NCBI GenBank assembly: GCA_964342385.1
Contig: CAYFGP010000007.1
Coordinates: 1 to 64,000 of the forward strand
Source of the DNA: Oceanospirillum sp964342385
Lineage (GTDB): Bacteria; Pseudomonadota; Gammaproteobacteria; Pseudomonadales; Halomonadaceae
Length of the DNA: 64,000 bases
Direction of reading: 5' to 3'
Part shown: piece by piece, positions 33,837 through 42,727 of the stretch
Layout: each line of letters opens with the position of its first letter
How positions within the stretch are numbered: position 1 is the stretch's first letter
Notes under the pieces: model-generated
The model's input: only the letters and a program-made list of their open reading frames with translations
What the model was told of the DNA's origin: nothing
Database searches by the model: none
Translations under genes and position numbers: made by a program

Positions 33837-34135
33837 GTGAGGTCGCTACACAGGGTTATGAATAGTCGCTTTTATCTACAGTCTCTCTTTATCTCGATAG
33901 CCTTTTTTATCGATAGCCTCGTGACTGAGCTTTGATCCATCGCTCTTGTTGATAGCCTTTGTCGATGTTGTGCTTTGTTTCAGATTAAGCGGTATTGATT
34001 CCGCTTAATCTGAAACAAAGCACAGCGTTTTTCTACGAAACAGATGCTAGCCTGTGCCGGGTCAGTACAGCGCAGATCTAGAGAGGGCTCGTGTCAGATG
34101 CTCCTGTGCGAGAGGTCCAGCATTAGACCTTGGCG
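33837..34135. other. Intergenic region between convergent genes
   Basis: 299 bp between the glycosyltransferase and the ABC-F gene. The first 120 bp hold three loose direct repeats of T(C/T)GATAGCCT (about 33895-33959). Then follows the 24-bp perfect palindrome (listed separately). No gene was recognised. Confidence 0.55.
33969..34024. terminator. Perfect 24-bp palindrome, probable bidirectional terminator
   Basis: The arms 33969-33992 and 34001-34024 are perfect complements over 24 bp around the loop TATTGATT. On the plus strand GCGTTTTTC follows two bases later. It lies between convergent genes, so the plain reading is a bidirectional terminator, although the arm is much longer and more exact than normal. 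Confidence 0.6.
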
Positions 34136-36067
34136 TTAGCTGTTTTCTAGTTCAGCTTCTAAAGTCTCCAGTTCCTCTTGTACCAACATCCATTCCTCTT
34201 CAATGGTTTCCGATTGCTGGCTCAGCTCACCCTGTTTCTTTAGCAATACCTGCAGTTTGTCTTTGTTGGTCGCATCATAGATATCTGGCTCAGCCAGGGC
34301 CTGTTCAACTTCTGACAGCTCGGACTGGGCCTTATCCAGCTGCTTCTCCAGTTTATCCAGCTGTTTTTTCAGTGGCCGCAGTTGCTCCCGGCGCTGTGCC
34401 GCTAAACGGCGCTCTTCCTTACGGTCACGCTTGGGCTCATTGCTCTCTACAGCTCCATCGTCAGCCTGATCACTACTCTGAGCTCTGTTTTGCCCCAGTG
34501 TGCGCTGTTTTAACCATTGATGGTAATCCTCCAGATCACCATCAAACGGCTGTACCTGAGCGTCACACACGAGCCAGAACTCATCAACGGTATTACGCAG
34601 CATATGCCGATCGTGCGACACCATGATCACCGCTCCAGGGAACGCCTGTAACGACAGGGTCAGGGCCAGACGCATCTCCAGATCCAGGTGGTTGGTCGGT
34701 TCGTCCAATAGCAGCAAGTTCGGTTTCTGCCAGGCGATTAGCGCGAGGGCCAAACGGGCCTTTTCACCGCCGGAGAAGCGCTTGACCTCGGTATCCGCAT
34801 CATCACCTTTAAAACCAAAACCACCAACATAGTTGCGGATCTCTTGTTCGGATACCTTCGGGGATAAACGCTGCACATGCAGTAGCGGTGTGGCATTCAG
34901 ATCCAGCTCTTCCAGCTGATGCTGGGCAAAATAACCGACTTTAAGGTTCTCGCCAGCGGTATAGACACCGGACTGTGGCGAGACATCGCCGACCAGGGTT
35001 TTAATTAGCGTCGATTTACCTGCACCATTGGGACCCAACAGACCGATACGCATACCCGGTAATAGGCTCAGAGAGACCGCATCGAGAATGGTCTTCTCAC
35101 CATAACCAATAGAGGCCTGATCCAGTACTAGCAGCGGGGAAGAGGTTTTCTCGGCACAAGGGATCGTAAACTCAAATGGCGAGTCCACGTGAGCCGGGGC
35201 GATCATCTCCATCCGTTCCAGTTCTTTCACCCGGCTCTGTGCCTGTTTGGCTTTGGAAGCCTTGGCTTTAAAGCGGCGAACAAAGTTTTCGATCTGAGCG
35301 ATACGCACCTGCTGCTTCTCAAACTGTGCTTGCTGTTGCGACAAACGCTCAGCCCGTAACAGTTCAAACGCCGAGTAGTTACCGCGATACATATTGATCT
35401 TCTGCTGCTCCAGGTGGGCAATATGATTAGCTACGCTGTCGAGGAAATCGCGATCGTGAGAGATCAGTAGCAGTGTGCCCGGATACTGTTTCAGCCAGCT
35501 TTCCAGCCACAGGGTTGCATCCAGATCCAAGTGGTTGGTAGGTTCGTCTAACAACAGAAGATCAGAAGGCATCAGCAGCGCCTGAGCCAGATTCAAGCGA
35601 ATGCGCCAACCACCGGAGAAGGATTTTACCGGTAGCTGAGTTTGCGCCATGGTGAAACCCAGGCCCAGCAGTAGTTGCTCGGCACGATTACGGGCAGTAT
35701 AACCGTGAATCGCTTCCATCTGCGCATGTAACTCACCGGTTTTACTATGATCACCGCTGGTTTCCGCATCCGCTAGTGCCTGCTCAATACGGCGCAGCTC
35801 TTTATCGCCATCTAACACATATTCCAGTGCACTCTTATCCAGTGCATGGACTTCCTGGGCCATATGGGCAATACGCAGATTACCCGGCAACAACAGATCT
35901 CCGCTATCGGGATGCAGCTCACCCAGCAGCAGCTTAAATAGACTGGACTTACCGGCACCATTGGCGCCGACCACACCGATGCGTTGACCTCGATGAATAA
36001 TCACCGAAGTATCTTTTAAAAGGGTCAGGGTCCCCCGTTGCAGGCTCAGGCTTTCTAATGTAATCAT
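34136..36067 (-). CDS. yheS: ABC-F family ATPase, YheS-like
   Basis: A 643-residue soluble protein with two ABC ATPase domains and no membrane part, typical of ABC-F translation factors that act at the ribosomal E site. Walker A motifs are GANGAGKSS (about 34) and GPNGAGKST (about 345); both signatures (FSGGWRIRL and FSGGEKARL) and both LLLDEPTNHLDL blocks are present. ALEYVLDGDKELRRIEQAL and HAQMEAIHGY fit the YheS branch. The region between the domains carries the P-site linker, and the C terminus (about 530-640) is a charged coiled coil. It diverges from the TIGR02444 gene, a common neighbour. Confidence 0.95.
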   Translation of the reverse strand: MITLESLSLQRGTLTLLKDTSVIIHRGQRIGVVGANGAGKSSLFKLLLGELHPDSGDLLLPGNLRIAHMAQEVHALDKSALEYVLDGDKELRRIEQALADAETSGDHSKTGELHAQMEAIHGYTARNRAEQLLLGLGFTMAQTQLPVKSFSGGWRIRLNLAQALLMPSDLLLLDEPTNHLDLDATLWLESWLKQYPGTLLLISHDRDFLDSVANHIAHLEQQKINMYRGNYSAFELLRAERLSQQQAQFEKQQVRIAQIENFVRRFKAKASKAKQAQSRVKELERMEMIAPAHVDSPFEFTIPCAEKTSSPLLVLDQASIGYGEKTILDAVSLSLLPGMRIGLLGPNGAGKSTLIKTLVGDVSPQSGVYTAGENLKVGYFAQHQLEELDLNATPLLHVQRLSPKVSEQEIRNYVGGFGFKGDDADTEVKRFSGGEKARLALALIAWQKPNLLLLDEPTNHLDLEMRLALTLSLQAFPGAVIMVSHDRHMLRNTVDEFWLVCDAQVQPFDGDLEDYHQWLKQRTLGQNRAQSSDQADDGAVESNEPKRDRKEERRLAAQRREQLRPLKKQLDKLEKQLDKAQSELSEVEQALAEPDIYDATNKDKLQVLLKKQGELSQQSETIEEEWMLVQEELETLEAELENS

Positions 36068-36154
36068 GTGTCTCTACAGCTAAGTACTTTTTCAATTGAG
36101 TTAACTCTGTCATCAAGTTAACCGCTATTCACAGTGCGCCCGGAGGCAGGCCCT

Positions 36155-36706
36155 ATGTCAGATATCGCTTTGGAGTATGATAACCCATTCTGGCTTTTTT
36201 CTACGAAACTCTACCGCTTGGATGAGGTAGAAGCGGCTTGTATCTATCTGCAGGAGCACCAAGGCGTGATGGTTAACCAACTGCTGTTCTCCTGCTGGCT
36301 CACCACACAAAGTACCTGCTTCAACGAGCAGTGGTCCAGTCAGGTTGAGCCTGTGTTGGGTTGGCACAATCAATTTGTCGTGCCGCTACGTAAACAACGT
36401 CGCCAGTTAAAGCCGATGGCGACGGTGGGCAGTCACCTGAGAGAGATGCGTGAACACCTGCTGGAAGCCGAGTTATTGGCTGAACAGCATGAACAGGCAC
36501 TACTCTATCTACTGTATTCTGTGAAAAAAGGCCTGACCCAGTGCAAGAGCCGGGAAGACGCATTGGTTAAAAATCTCAACTTTGTCTTGAAAGATACCCA
36601 ATTAACCCTCACGTCTCAGATGCAGTTGAAAGCAATTATCAATAAAGTTGTTGATGAAGATGTGGCCGATGAGATTATCCTGTCGCTCGCAAAAGGATTG
36701 GAGTGA
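36155..36706 (+). CDS. TIGR02444 family protein
   Basis: A 183-residue helical protein of the TIGR02444 family, whose function is unknown. The N-terminal block DNPFWLFSTKLYRLDEVEAACIYLQE and LLFSCWL are the family marks. The frame opens upstream at GTG 36134, but CGGAGG stands nine bases before ATG 36155, so I take that. It diverges from the ABC-F gene with 87 bp between; this pairing is frequent in gammaproteobacteria and hints at a linked role, though none is shown. Confidence 0.9.
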   Translation: MSDIALEYDNPFWLFSTKLYRLDEVEAACIYLQEHQGVMVNQLLFSCWLTTQSTCFNEQWSSQVEPVLGWHNQFVVPLRKQRRQLKPMATVGSHLREMREHLLEAELLAEQHEQALLYLLYSVKKGLTQCKSREDALVKNLNFVLKDTQLTLTSQMQLKAIINKVVDEDVADEIILSLAKGLE

Positions 36707-36860
36707 GGTAATTGCAGTCATAATCACAATAAATAGATTGGCGATAATGGTCGGGCGGACTCAACAGAGAAAAGAGTGATAAAAAACGCTAGAGTAAATA
36801 GATCGATGTAGGATGATCTGGACTAATACGTGAACTGTATCAGCACACGGGTAGGATAAG

Positions 36861-37376
36861 ATGATGAAAAGCCTGCTAAAACTGATATTCTTGGTCGCAG
36901 TGTTTATGTTGGCAGCTCTCTTTGCTCTGCAAAGCAGCGATATTCAATGGCCACAAAGTCTCAGCAAATTATTGGAACAGATGCCTCTGTTATCAAAATT
37001 AACCGCTACATCTGAGCCGGTTGAGACTGAAAAAAGTGTACCGGATAGGAACTCAAGCACTTCAGTACAGTCTGATATATCAACTTCGATCTATCGCTGG
37101 CAGGATGAACAAGGCCAATGGCACTATTCTGATAAGCCACCAAAAGATCAAACGTCAGAAAGTGTAATATTGGCGCCAGTGAACCAGATAACACTGGGTA
37201 AAGCGCACAAAACACCAGAACGCAGCGATGCTCAAACGCAGCCGTTGCAGGAAGTAAAGCTTCCAGATTCGCTATCCAAGTCCGACCCGGACGAGTTACT
37301 GAAACAGGTAGAGGATAGTAAACGACTTATTCAGGCGCGTCAGGCCGAGATCGACGCCTTGATACAATCACAGTAA
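36861..37376 (+). CDS. DUF4124 domain protein
   Basis: A 171-residue envelope protein with an N-terminal signal or anchor (about 4-24, LLKLIFLVAVFMLAALFAL) and a DUF4124 domain at about 72-95 (IYRWQDEQGQWHYSDKPP), a small beta unit of unknown role. The rest is Ser/Gln/Lys-rich and ends in a short helix. It precedes the FKBP gene by 37 bp and may be cotranscribed with it. A second DUF4124 gene lies beside ntrB at 46.5 kb. Confidence 0.88.
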   Translation: MMKSLLKLIFLVAVFMLAALFALQSSDIQWPQSLSKLLEQMPLLSKLTATSEPVETEKSVPDRNSSTSVQSDISTSIYRWQDEQGQWHYSDKPPKDQTSESVILAPVNQITLGKAHKTPERSDAQTQPLQEVKLPDSLSKSDPDELLKQVEDSKRLIQARQAEIDALIQSQ

Positions 37377-37413
37377 AAAGGGACTGAAACCCAGATCCCG
37401 TTAAGGAGTTTCC

Positions 37414-38130
37414 ATGAAAAAAGCATTACTGACCCTGGCTCTGGGTAGCCTGCTAGCAGCCCCTGTTACGGTTATGGCTGAGACTCAGTTAAAAACTGAA
37501 GAAGAACGTCTGAGCTACAGCCTGGGTTTGATTATGGGTCAGCGCCTGAAGCAAGACGTAGAAAACCTGAACGTTGATATCATGGCTCAAGCCATTAAAG
37601 ATCTGTATGCCGGTAGCGAGCTGAAGATGAGCGAAGCGGAAGTGGGTCAAACCATGCAAGCGTTCCAGCAGAAGAAAGTTCAGGAGCAACAGGAAGCTCA
37701 GGCAAAACGTGCAGCGGATAACCTGAAAAAAGGTGAAGACTTCCTGACTGAGAACGGCAAAAAGTCAGAGGTTAAGACCACAGATTCTGGCCTTCAGTAC
37801 CAGGTACTGACTGCGGGTAAAGGTGACAAGCCTCAGGCTACCGATCAAGTGAAGGTGCACTACGAAGGTAAACTGCTTAGCGGTCAGGTTTTTGACAGCT
37901 CTTACAAGCGTGGCGAGCCGGTAACCTTTACTTTAAATCAGGTTATCCCTGGCTGGCAGGAAGGTCTGCAGCTGATGAGCAAAGGCAGCAAGTGGAAGTT
38001 GTTTATTCCAGCTGGTCTGGCCTATGGTCCAGGTGGAGCTGGCGGTGCGATTGGTCCTAATGAAACTCTGATTTTTGAAGTTGAACTGCTAGAGATCAAT
38101 CCAAAAGCAGAAGAGAAAAAAGAGGGTTAA
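37414..38130 (+). CDS. FKBP-type peptidyl-prolyl isomerase (FkpA/Mip-like)
   Basis: A 238-residue periplasmic foldase. It has a signal peptide (about 1-22, cut after VMA), an N-terminal helical dimerisation domain (about 24-110, with ERLSYSLGLIMGQRLKQD) and a C-terminal FKBP domain (about 115-232) containing VKVHYEGKLLSGQVFDSSYKR, VIPGWQEGLQLM and FIPAGLAYG. It matches FkpA/FklB/Mip in length and order. TTAAGGAG precedes the ATG, and a terminator follows the stop. Confidence 0.95.
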   Translation: MKKALLTLALGSLLAAPVTVMAETQLKTEEERLSYSLGLIMGQRLKQDVENLNVDIMAQAIKDLYAGSELKMSEAEVGQTMQAFQQKKVQEQQEAQAKRAADNLKKGEDFLTENGKKSEVKTTDSGLQYQVLTAGKGDKPQATDQVKVHYEGKLLSGQVFDSSYKRGEPVTFTLNQVIPGWQEGLQLMSKGSKWKLFIPAGLAYGPGGAGGAIGPNETLIFEVELLEINPKAEEKKEG

Positions 38131-38159
38131 TCGTTAATAAGCGATAACCTTTAAAAATA

Positions 38160-38198
38160 GGGGGAAGGCGGAATTGGATTCTGCCTTTCCCCTGTTTA
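38160..38198 (+). terminator. Terminator after FKBP gene
   Basis: A GGGGAAGGC...GCCTTTCCCC stem with inner GGAAT/ATTCT pairing and a TGTTT tail, 30 bp after the stop. Confidence 0.7.
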
Positions 38199-38220
38199 CC
38201 CTCCGCTAAACCTTTGGCGC

Positions 38221-38300
38221 TTTAAGAGCACCATTGTTTCAGAGTGCTGCTATTTCAAGGAGCGATTACTTCAAGGCGCTATTATTTCAAAGTGCTATGC
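38221..38300 (+). repeat. Five tandem 16-bp imperfect repeats
   Basis: Five consecutive 16-base units (38221, 38237, 38253, 38269, 38285) fit the consensus TTTCAAGGNGCTATTA; the first is the most divergent. They end 33 bp before the ATP-grasp start. An exact 16-base period on one side of a promoter suggests a multi-site protein-binding array or a slipped-strand duplication. Confidence 0.75.
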
Positions 38301-38333
38301 TGGAGAGGTGAGTAAGCCTTATAGAGCATTGAA

Positions 38334-39386
38334 ATGTATATCCTCTTTGTTACTGCCGTTGCAGATGATAATTCCGCGAAGGTTCTTGTGGATGAGCAAG
38401 GCAATCCCCAAATTATGCTCACCGGTTCAGCCAATATTTGGGATTTTATCCACCCGTTATTAAATGAAAGACTGAACTGCTTTACCGAACGTTTTCTAAT
38501 CTCAGCGACCAATACATACGATAATCTTTCTGACAAAAGGCCTGATATCGTTTTTAATGAAATCAGTGAGCCTGATTCCCATATCAACGCGTTACGCCTT
38601 AGCGATAAGCTATTCAAGCAGTTTCAATGCCCTGTTATTAACCCTCCTTCTGCCATTGTAAATACGCGTAGAGAGCGTCTGGCTGAACAGCTATCGTCAC
38701 TCAATAGTATTAGGGTACCCAGTACTATCCGCTGTGCACCGGAGTCGCCAGAGCAGGTCTACCATTTCTGGCAACAGCATTTCCCAGGTAAAAGTGTCTT
38801 AATCAGAGGCGTGGGAGATCATGGTGGCCAAAGCACTTTACGGCTGGGTTCAGAGTTGGATCTGCATCTGTTGTATCGTTTGCCGCTGGATGGGCGTCAT
38901 TATCTATTAAGTGAGTATATCGATTACATCTCAGAGGATGGCCTTTATCGTAAATTCCGAGTGGTGCTGATTGATGGTCAAGTGTACTTGCGTCACCTGA
39001 TTATTTCTGATCAATGGATGATCCACTCAAATAGTCGTGATTTTATGCGCAAAGACCGTGGGTTAGTTCAGGAAGAGGAGAGGTACTTAACAAGCTTCAA
39101 AGCATGTATTTCAGATAGTATTTTGGCGGATCTGCAAAAAATAAATCGGCTCATCGGAGCTGAATATCTGGGGTTGGATTGCACGATTAAGGACAACCAA
39201 CTGATGGTGTTTGAACTTAATGCCAATATGAATATTCTGATTAACAATCAGGCCGATGGTCAGCTCTGGCAGGCGCCTATTAATCAGATTAAAGAAGCCT
39301 TACTCAAACTGATTACCGCTAAGATCAGAAGCTCAAAACCCTTGACCCTTGGTTGGCAGCAGCATGGATTACAGCGCTATTTTTGA
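38334..39386 (+). CDS. ATP-grasp ligase-like protein
   Basis: A 350-residue ATP-grasp protein resembling glutathione synthetase-type ligases. The nucleotide-binding lysine/arginine block is VLIRGVGDHGG (about 160), the hinge LLSEYIDYISEDGLYRKFRVVLIDG, and the metal site LDCTIKDNQLMVFELNANMN (about 283-302). The N-terminal 100 residues form the pre-grasp domain. Substrates are unknown; the family makes amide or peptide bonds with ATP. A methyltransferase gene overlaps its end by 23 bases, so they act together. The ribosome site is weak. Five 16-bp repeats stand in front. Confidence 0.85.
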   Translation: MYILFVTAVADDNSAKVLVDEQGNPQIMLTGSANIWDFIHPLLNERLNCFTERFLISATNTYDNLSDKRPDIVFNEISEPDSHINALRLSDKLFKQFQCPVINPPSAIVNTRRERLAEQLSSLNSIRVPSTIRCAPESPEQVYHFWQQHFPGKSVLIRGVGDHGGQSTLRLGSELDLHLLYRLPLDGRHYLLSEYIDYISEDGLYRKFRVVLIDGQVYLRHLIISDQWMIHSNSRDFMRKDRGLVQEEERYLTSFKACISDSILADLQKINRLIGAEYLGLDCTIKDNQLMVFELNANMNILINNQADGQLWQAPINQIKEALLKLITAKIRSSKPLTLGWQQHGLQRYF

Positions 39387-40104
39387 TATTCGAGGTGAGA
39401 TGTACCATAGCGCGATGGCGCTATACCCTGATGCCAGAAGGGATGAGTTTTTATTGCCTCTGAAAAAACTCAATCTGAAGCCCGGTGATCTGCTTATAGA
39501 TCTGCCCTCTGGAGGTGGTTATCTACATCGCTATTTACCCGCGAATGTACAGGTACACTGTCTTGAGTCCTCACAAGCCTTTGCGGATTACTGCCAGCAA
39601 CAAAAGCTGAAGGTTAGCCTATACCACCAGCACCACTTACCATTGAGTGATCAATATGCCGACGCGTTAATATCTATTGCGGGTTTGCATCATATACGGG
39701 ATAAGCAACCGCTGTTTCAATCCATATTTCGGGTGCTCAAGCCATCAGGTCAGCTCTGTATAACCGATGTTGAGCAGGGCAGTGCCGTGGCAGGGTTTCT
39801 GGATGACATTGTGGATCGTTATAGCCAGACCGGACATCGGGGACGTTTCTTAAATACAGTCACGGCGGAACAGCTCAGCGAGGTTGGGTTTCAAGGTATC
39901 CAGTGGGAAAGGCTGAACTATCCCTGGTACTTTGCAGATGAAGCAAGCGTACTCAACTACTTTCAGTTACTGTTTGGTTTGGAAAAGGCTTCTCTGGAGC
40001 AGGTGGGGCAAGGTATCGATCAATATCTAAACAGGCAGATAACTCCAAGCGGTATTCAGGTGAACTGGCAGCTATTGTGTTTGACAGCCCACCGTCTTGC
40101 TTAA
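39364..40104 (+). CDS. Class I SAM-dependent methyltransferase
   Basis: A 246-residue Rossmann-fold methyltransferase. Motif I is LIDLPSGGGYLHRYL (about 43-57; DxxxGxG form), motif II ends in VHCLESS, and the segment ADALISIAGLHHIRD followed by FRVLKPSGQLCITDV resembles UbiE/type 11 enzymes. I choose ATG 39364 over TTG 39349; either overlaps the ATP-grasp gene. Overlap suggests translational coupling and one pathway. The convergent oxygenase gene begins to be read only 17 bp beyond its stop. Confidence 0.88.
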   Translation: MDYSAIFDIRGEMYHSAMALYPDARRDEFLLPLKKLNLKPGDLLIDLPSGGGYLHRYLPANVQVHCLESSQAFADYCQQQKLKVSLYHQHHLPLSDQYADALISIAGLHHIRDKQPLFQSIFRVLKPSGQLCITDVEQGSAVAGFLDDIVDRYSQTGHRGRFLNTVTAEQLSEVGFQGIQWERLNYPWYFADEASVLNYFQLLFGLEKASLEQVGQGIDQYLNRQITPSGIQVNWQLLCLTAHRLA

Positions 40105-40121
40105 TTCAAATGGATAGAGAC

Positions 40122-40796
40122 TTAAAATACCTTGCTAAATTGCTGGCGCACTGGTGTACCCGGTTTCACTTCCTGCAATTGATAAGGCTTCTCTCTAAAC
40201 CAGAGATTAACGGCCCATTTCTGACCTTTTACTACGGGCAAGCCGCCGTGGAGGCTATCAGGATGGCGCTTATTTGTACCTTCATAGCAATTATGGAAAA
40301 TCACCATACGTCCCTGCTTGGCTCTGACCTCAACATCCAGTTTCGGAAAGCCAGTACCACCACCTTCTTCAACATCATTCAGATAGATCAGGCAGGTGAT
40401 TAATCGTTGTCCACCTCGTTGCATGCAACGCATACCACGATCTGTATTGCCATCCCAGCCATCAAAGTGAGCGGCGTACTCCTGGGTTTCACCGTAGTGA
40501 ATCACCTGAAAGGATTCTGCCTGTACCAGCTCAATACCAACCAGTTTGCTGATTCTTTTGGCCAGATCCAGTAGCTGAGGTGTCTGATCATGGGGAAGCC
40601 AACAGTTTTGACCTGTGCGCCCTTTACTCTCAACACCTGCTTTATCAGAACTCACGGTGGCCCGTTTCATCTTGGAGTCAGCGGCCTCGATAATCATTTC
40701 TGCCTCTTCCTGAGACAAAAAATCTTCAAACAGATGCACTGAAGGGGTTTCGTTAATTTTCTGACCTGAGTCGTAATCAACTGGTATCGAGATCAT
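40122..40796 (-). CDS. 2OG-Fe(II) oxygenase (prolyl 4-hydroxylase-like)
   Basis: A 224-residue double-stranded beta-helix oxygenase of the prolyl 4-hydroxylase alpha-subunit type. The iron triad is visible as HFDGWD (His and Asp) and SLHGGLPVVKGQKWAVNLWF, where the His binds iron and the Lys 2-oxoglutarate. The HYGETQEYAAHFD and GGGTGFPKL blocks fit the family. It could hydroxylate a protein proline or a small molecule. It is convergent with the ATP-grasp/methyltransferase pair; whether it shares their pathway is inference. The bipA terminator lies upstream of it. Confidence 0.92.
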   Translation of the reverse strand: MISIPVDYDSGQKINETPSVHLFEDFLSQEEAEMIIEAADSKMKRATVSSDKAGVESKGRTGQNCWLPHDQTPQLLDLAKRISKLVGIELVQAESFQVIHYGETQEYAAHFDGWDGNTDRGMRCMQRGGQRLITCLIYLNDVEEGGGTGFPKLDVEVRAKQGRMVIFHNCYEGTNKRHPDSLHGGLPVVKGQKWAVNLWFREKPYQLQEVKPGTPVRQQFSKVF

Positions 40797-40857
40797 TGCT
40801 GGGCTCCTTTATGTTGCTCTATGGCTTACTGTAACGCGCTTCCATTGATGAGCAAAT

Positions 40858-40889
40858 AAAAAAGCCGACATCAGTGTCGGCTTTTTAGT
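40858..40889. terminator. Terminator of typA
   Basis: GCCGACA/TGTCGGC stem with a TCAG loop, flanked by six A on the left and TTTTT on the right, so it works on the minus strand for typA and could work on the plus strand too. Confidence 0.85.
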
Positions 40890-40906
40890 ATCAGGCAGAA
40901 AAGCTG

Positions 40907-42727
40907 TTACTTGTTCTTCGCGCGCTTACGCTCGTTTTCAGTCAGCAGCTTTTTACGGATACGGATGGATTCTGGCGTGACTTCTACCAGCTCATCGTTT
41001 TCGATGAATTCCAGTGCCTGCTCCAGAGTGTGCTTGATTGGTGGCGTCAGGGTCAGCGCTTCGTCAGTACCGGAGGCACGAACGTTAGTCAGCTGCTTAC
41101 CCTTAGTTGGGTTAACCACCAGATCGTTACTACGGGAGTGAATACCGATCACCTGACCTTCATACACTTCCACACCGTGACCCAGGAACAGACGACCACG
41201 GTCCTGCAGGTTAAACAGACCGTATGCCAGTGTCTTACCTTTCACCATAGAAACCAGAACACCATTCTGACGCTTGGCCACTTCACCGTCTTTAACGGTG
41301 TCGTAACGGTCAAATACACTGGTCATGATGCCGGAACCTGAGGTCAGGGTCAGGAACTGACCACGGAAACCAATCAGGCCACGGGAAGGTACGGTAAACT
41401 CCAGCTTAACGCGGCCTTTACCGTCTGGCTCCATATTGGTCAGCTCGCCTTTACGCAGCCCCATCTCTTCCATGATTGAACCCTGGTGCTGATCTTCAAC
41501 GTCGATCACCACGTTTTCATAGGGTTCCATCAGAACGCCGTCTACTTCTTTCTGAATTACTTCAGGACGGGAAACACCCATCTCGAAGCCTTCACGACGC
41601 ATGGTTTCGATCAGAACCGACAGGTGCAGTTCACCACGACCAGAAACAATGAATTTATCTGCCGTATCACCCTGTGCCACACGCAGTGCCACGTTGTGGA
41701 TCAGCTCCTGGTCCAGGCGCTCTTTGATATTACGAGAGGTTACGAACTTACCTTCTTTACCCGCAAACGGAGAGTCGTTCACGATAAAGGTCATGCTTAC
41801 AGTTGGCTCGTCAACAGTCAGAGGAGGCAGTGCTTCAACCTGCTCAGGATCACACAGAGTATCGGAGATGCTCAGACCATCAATACCATTGATACATACG
41901 ATATCACCGGCAGTAGCCAGGTCGGTATCCACACGCTCCAGACCCAGGTAACCTTTAACGTTCAGGACCTTACCTTTACGTTCTTTGCCTTCGATATCTT
42001 TAATAACCACTTGCTGGTTTGGCTTCAGACTACCACGGGTAATACGGCCAATACCGATAACGCCTACGTAGCTATCGTAATCCAGTGCAGAGATCTGCAT
42101 CTGGAAAGCGGCTTCAGGGTCAACTTCCGGTGCAGGAACACGATCAATGATCATATCCAGCAGAGGCTTCATATCGTCAGCCATCTCTTCCGGATCATCA
42201 CCCGCAATACCATTAATTGCAGACGCGTATACCACAGGGAAGTCCAGCTGCTCTTCCGTCGCACCCAGGCTGTCGAACAGGTCAAATACCTGATCCATTA
42301 CCCAGTCAGGACGCGAACCCGGACGGTCGATTTTGTTGATCACAACGATCGGCTTCAGACCACGCTCAAACGCTTTAGAGGTAACGAAACGGGTCTGCGG
42401 CATAGGGCCGTCCTGAGCGTCAACCAGCAGCAGTACGCAGTCAACCATGGACAGTACGCGTTCTACTTCACCACCGAAGTCAGCGTGCCCAGGAGTATCT
42501 ACGATGTTGATGCGGTAGTCGTTCCACTTGATGGCGGTGTTTTTCGCCAGAATGGTAATACCACGCTCTTTTTCCTGATCGTTGGAATCCATAACGCGCT
42601 CTGCGCCAGCGTCACGACGATCCAGGGTGCCGGAGTACTGAAGAAGGGCATCAACCAGAGTCGTTTTACCATGGTCAACGTGCGCAATAATTGCAATATT
42701 GCGTAACTTACTGATATCTGAAGACAT
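40907..42727 (-). CDS. typA: Ribosome-associated GTPase TypA/BipA
   Basis: BipA is a translational GTPase related to EF-G that helps 50S assembly and stress growth. The 606-residue protein has the G1 motif AHVDHGKTTL (about 15-24), the switch RGITI, G3 DTPGHADF, G4 NKID and a complete EF-Tu domain 2, EF-G-like C domain, and the BipA-specific C-terminal part ending KKLLTENERKRAKNK. Length and ends are normal. It is divergent from the PP-loop gene. Confidence 0.98.
   Translation of the reverse strand: MSSDISKLRNIAIIAHVDHGKTTLVDALLQYSGTLDRRDAGAERVMDSNDQEKERGITILAKNTAIKWNDYRINIVDTPGHADFGGEVERVLSMVDCVLLLVDAQDGPMPQTRFVTSKAFERGLKPIVVINKIDRPGSRPDWVMDQVFDLFDSLGATEEQLDFPVVYASAINGIAGDDPEEMADDMKPLLDMIIDRVPAPEVDPEAAFQMQISALDYDSYVGVIGIGRITRGSLKPNQQVVIKDIEGKERKGKVLNVKGYLGLERVDTDLATAGDIVCINGIDGLSISDTLCDPEQVEALPPLTVDEPTVSMTFIVNDSPFAGKEGKFVTSRNIKERLDQELIHNVALRVAQGDTADKFIVSGRGELHLSVLIETMRREGFEMGVSRPEVIQKEVDGVLMEPYENVVIDVEDQHQGSIMEEMGLRKGELTNMEPDGKGRVKLEFTVPSRGLIGFRGQFLTLTSGSGIMTSVFDRYDTVKDGEVAKRQNGVLVSMVKGKTLAYGLFNLQDRGRLFLGHGVEVYEGQVIGIHSRSNDLVVNPTKGKQLTNVRASGTDEALTLTPPIKHTLEQALEFIENDELVEVTPESIRIRKKLLTENERKRAKNK

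Noticed and set aside
38221..38300. 16-bp repeats considered as a CRISPR array
   Set aside because: The units are directly adjacent without spacers, too short for CRISPR repeats, and there are no cas genes.
41486..42706. 406-codon open frame on the plus strand opposite typA
   Set aside because: It is an antisense shadow of typA, whose GTPase motifs are complete; the composition is odd (Thr/His/Asn/Gln-rich) and it lacks any family feature.
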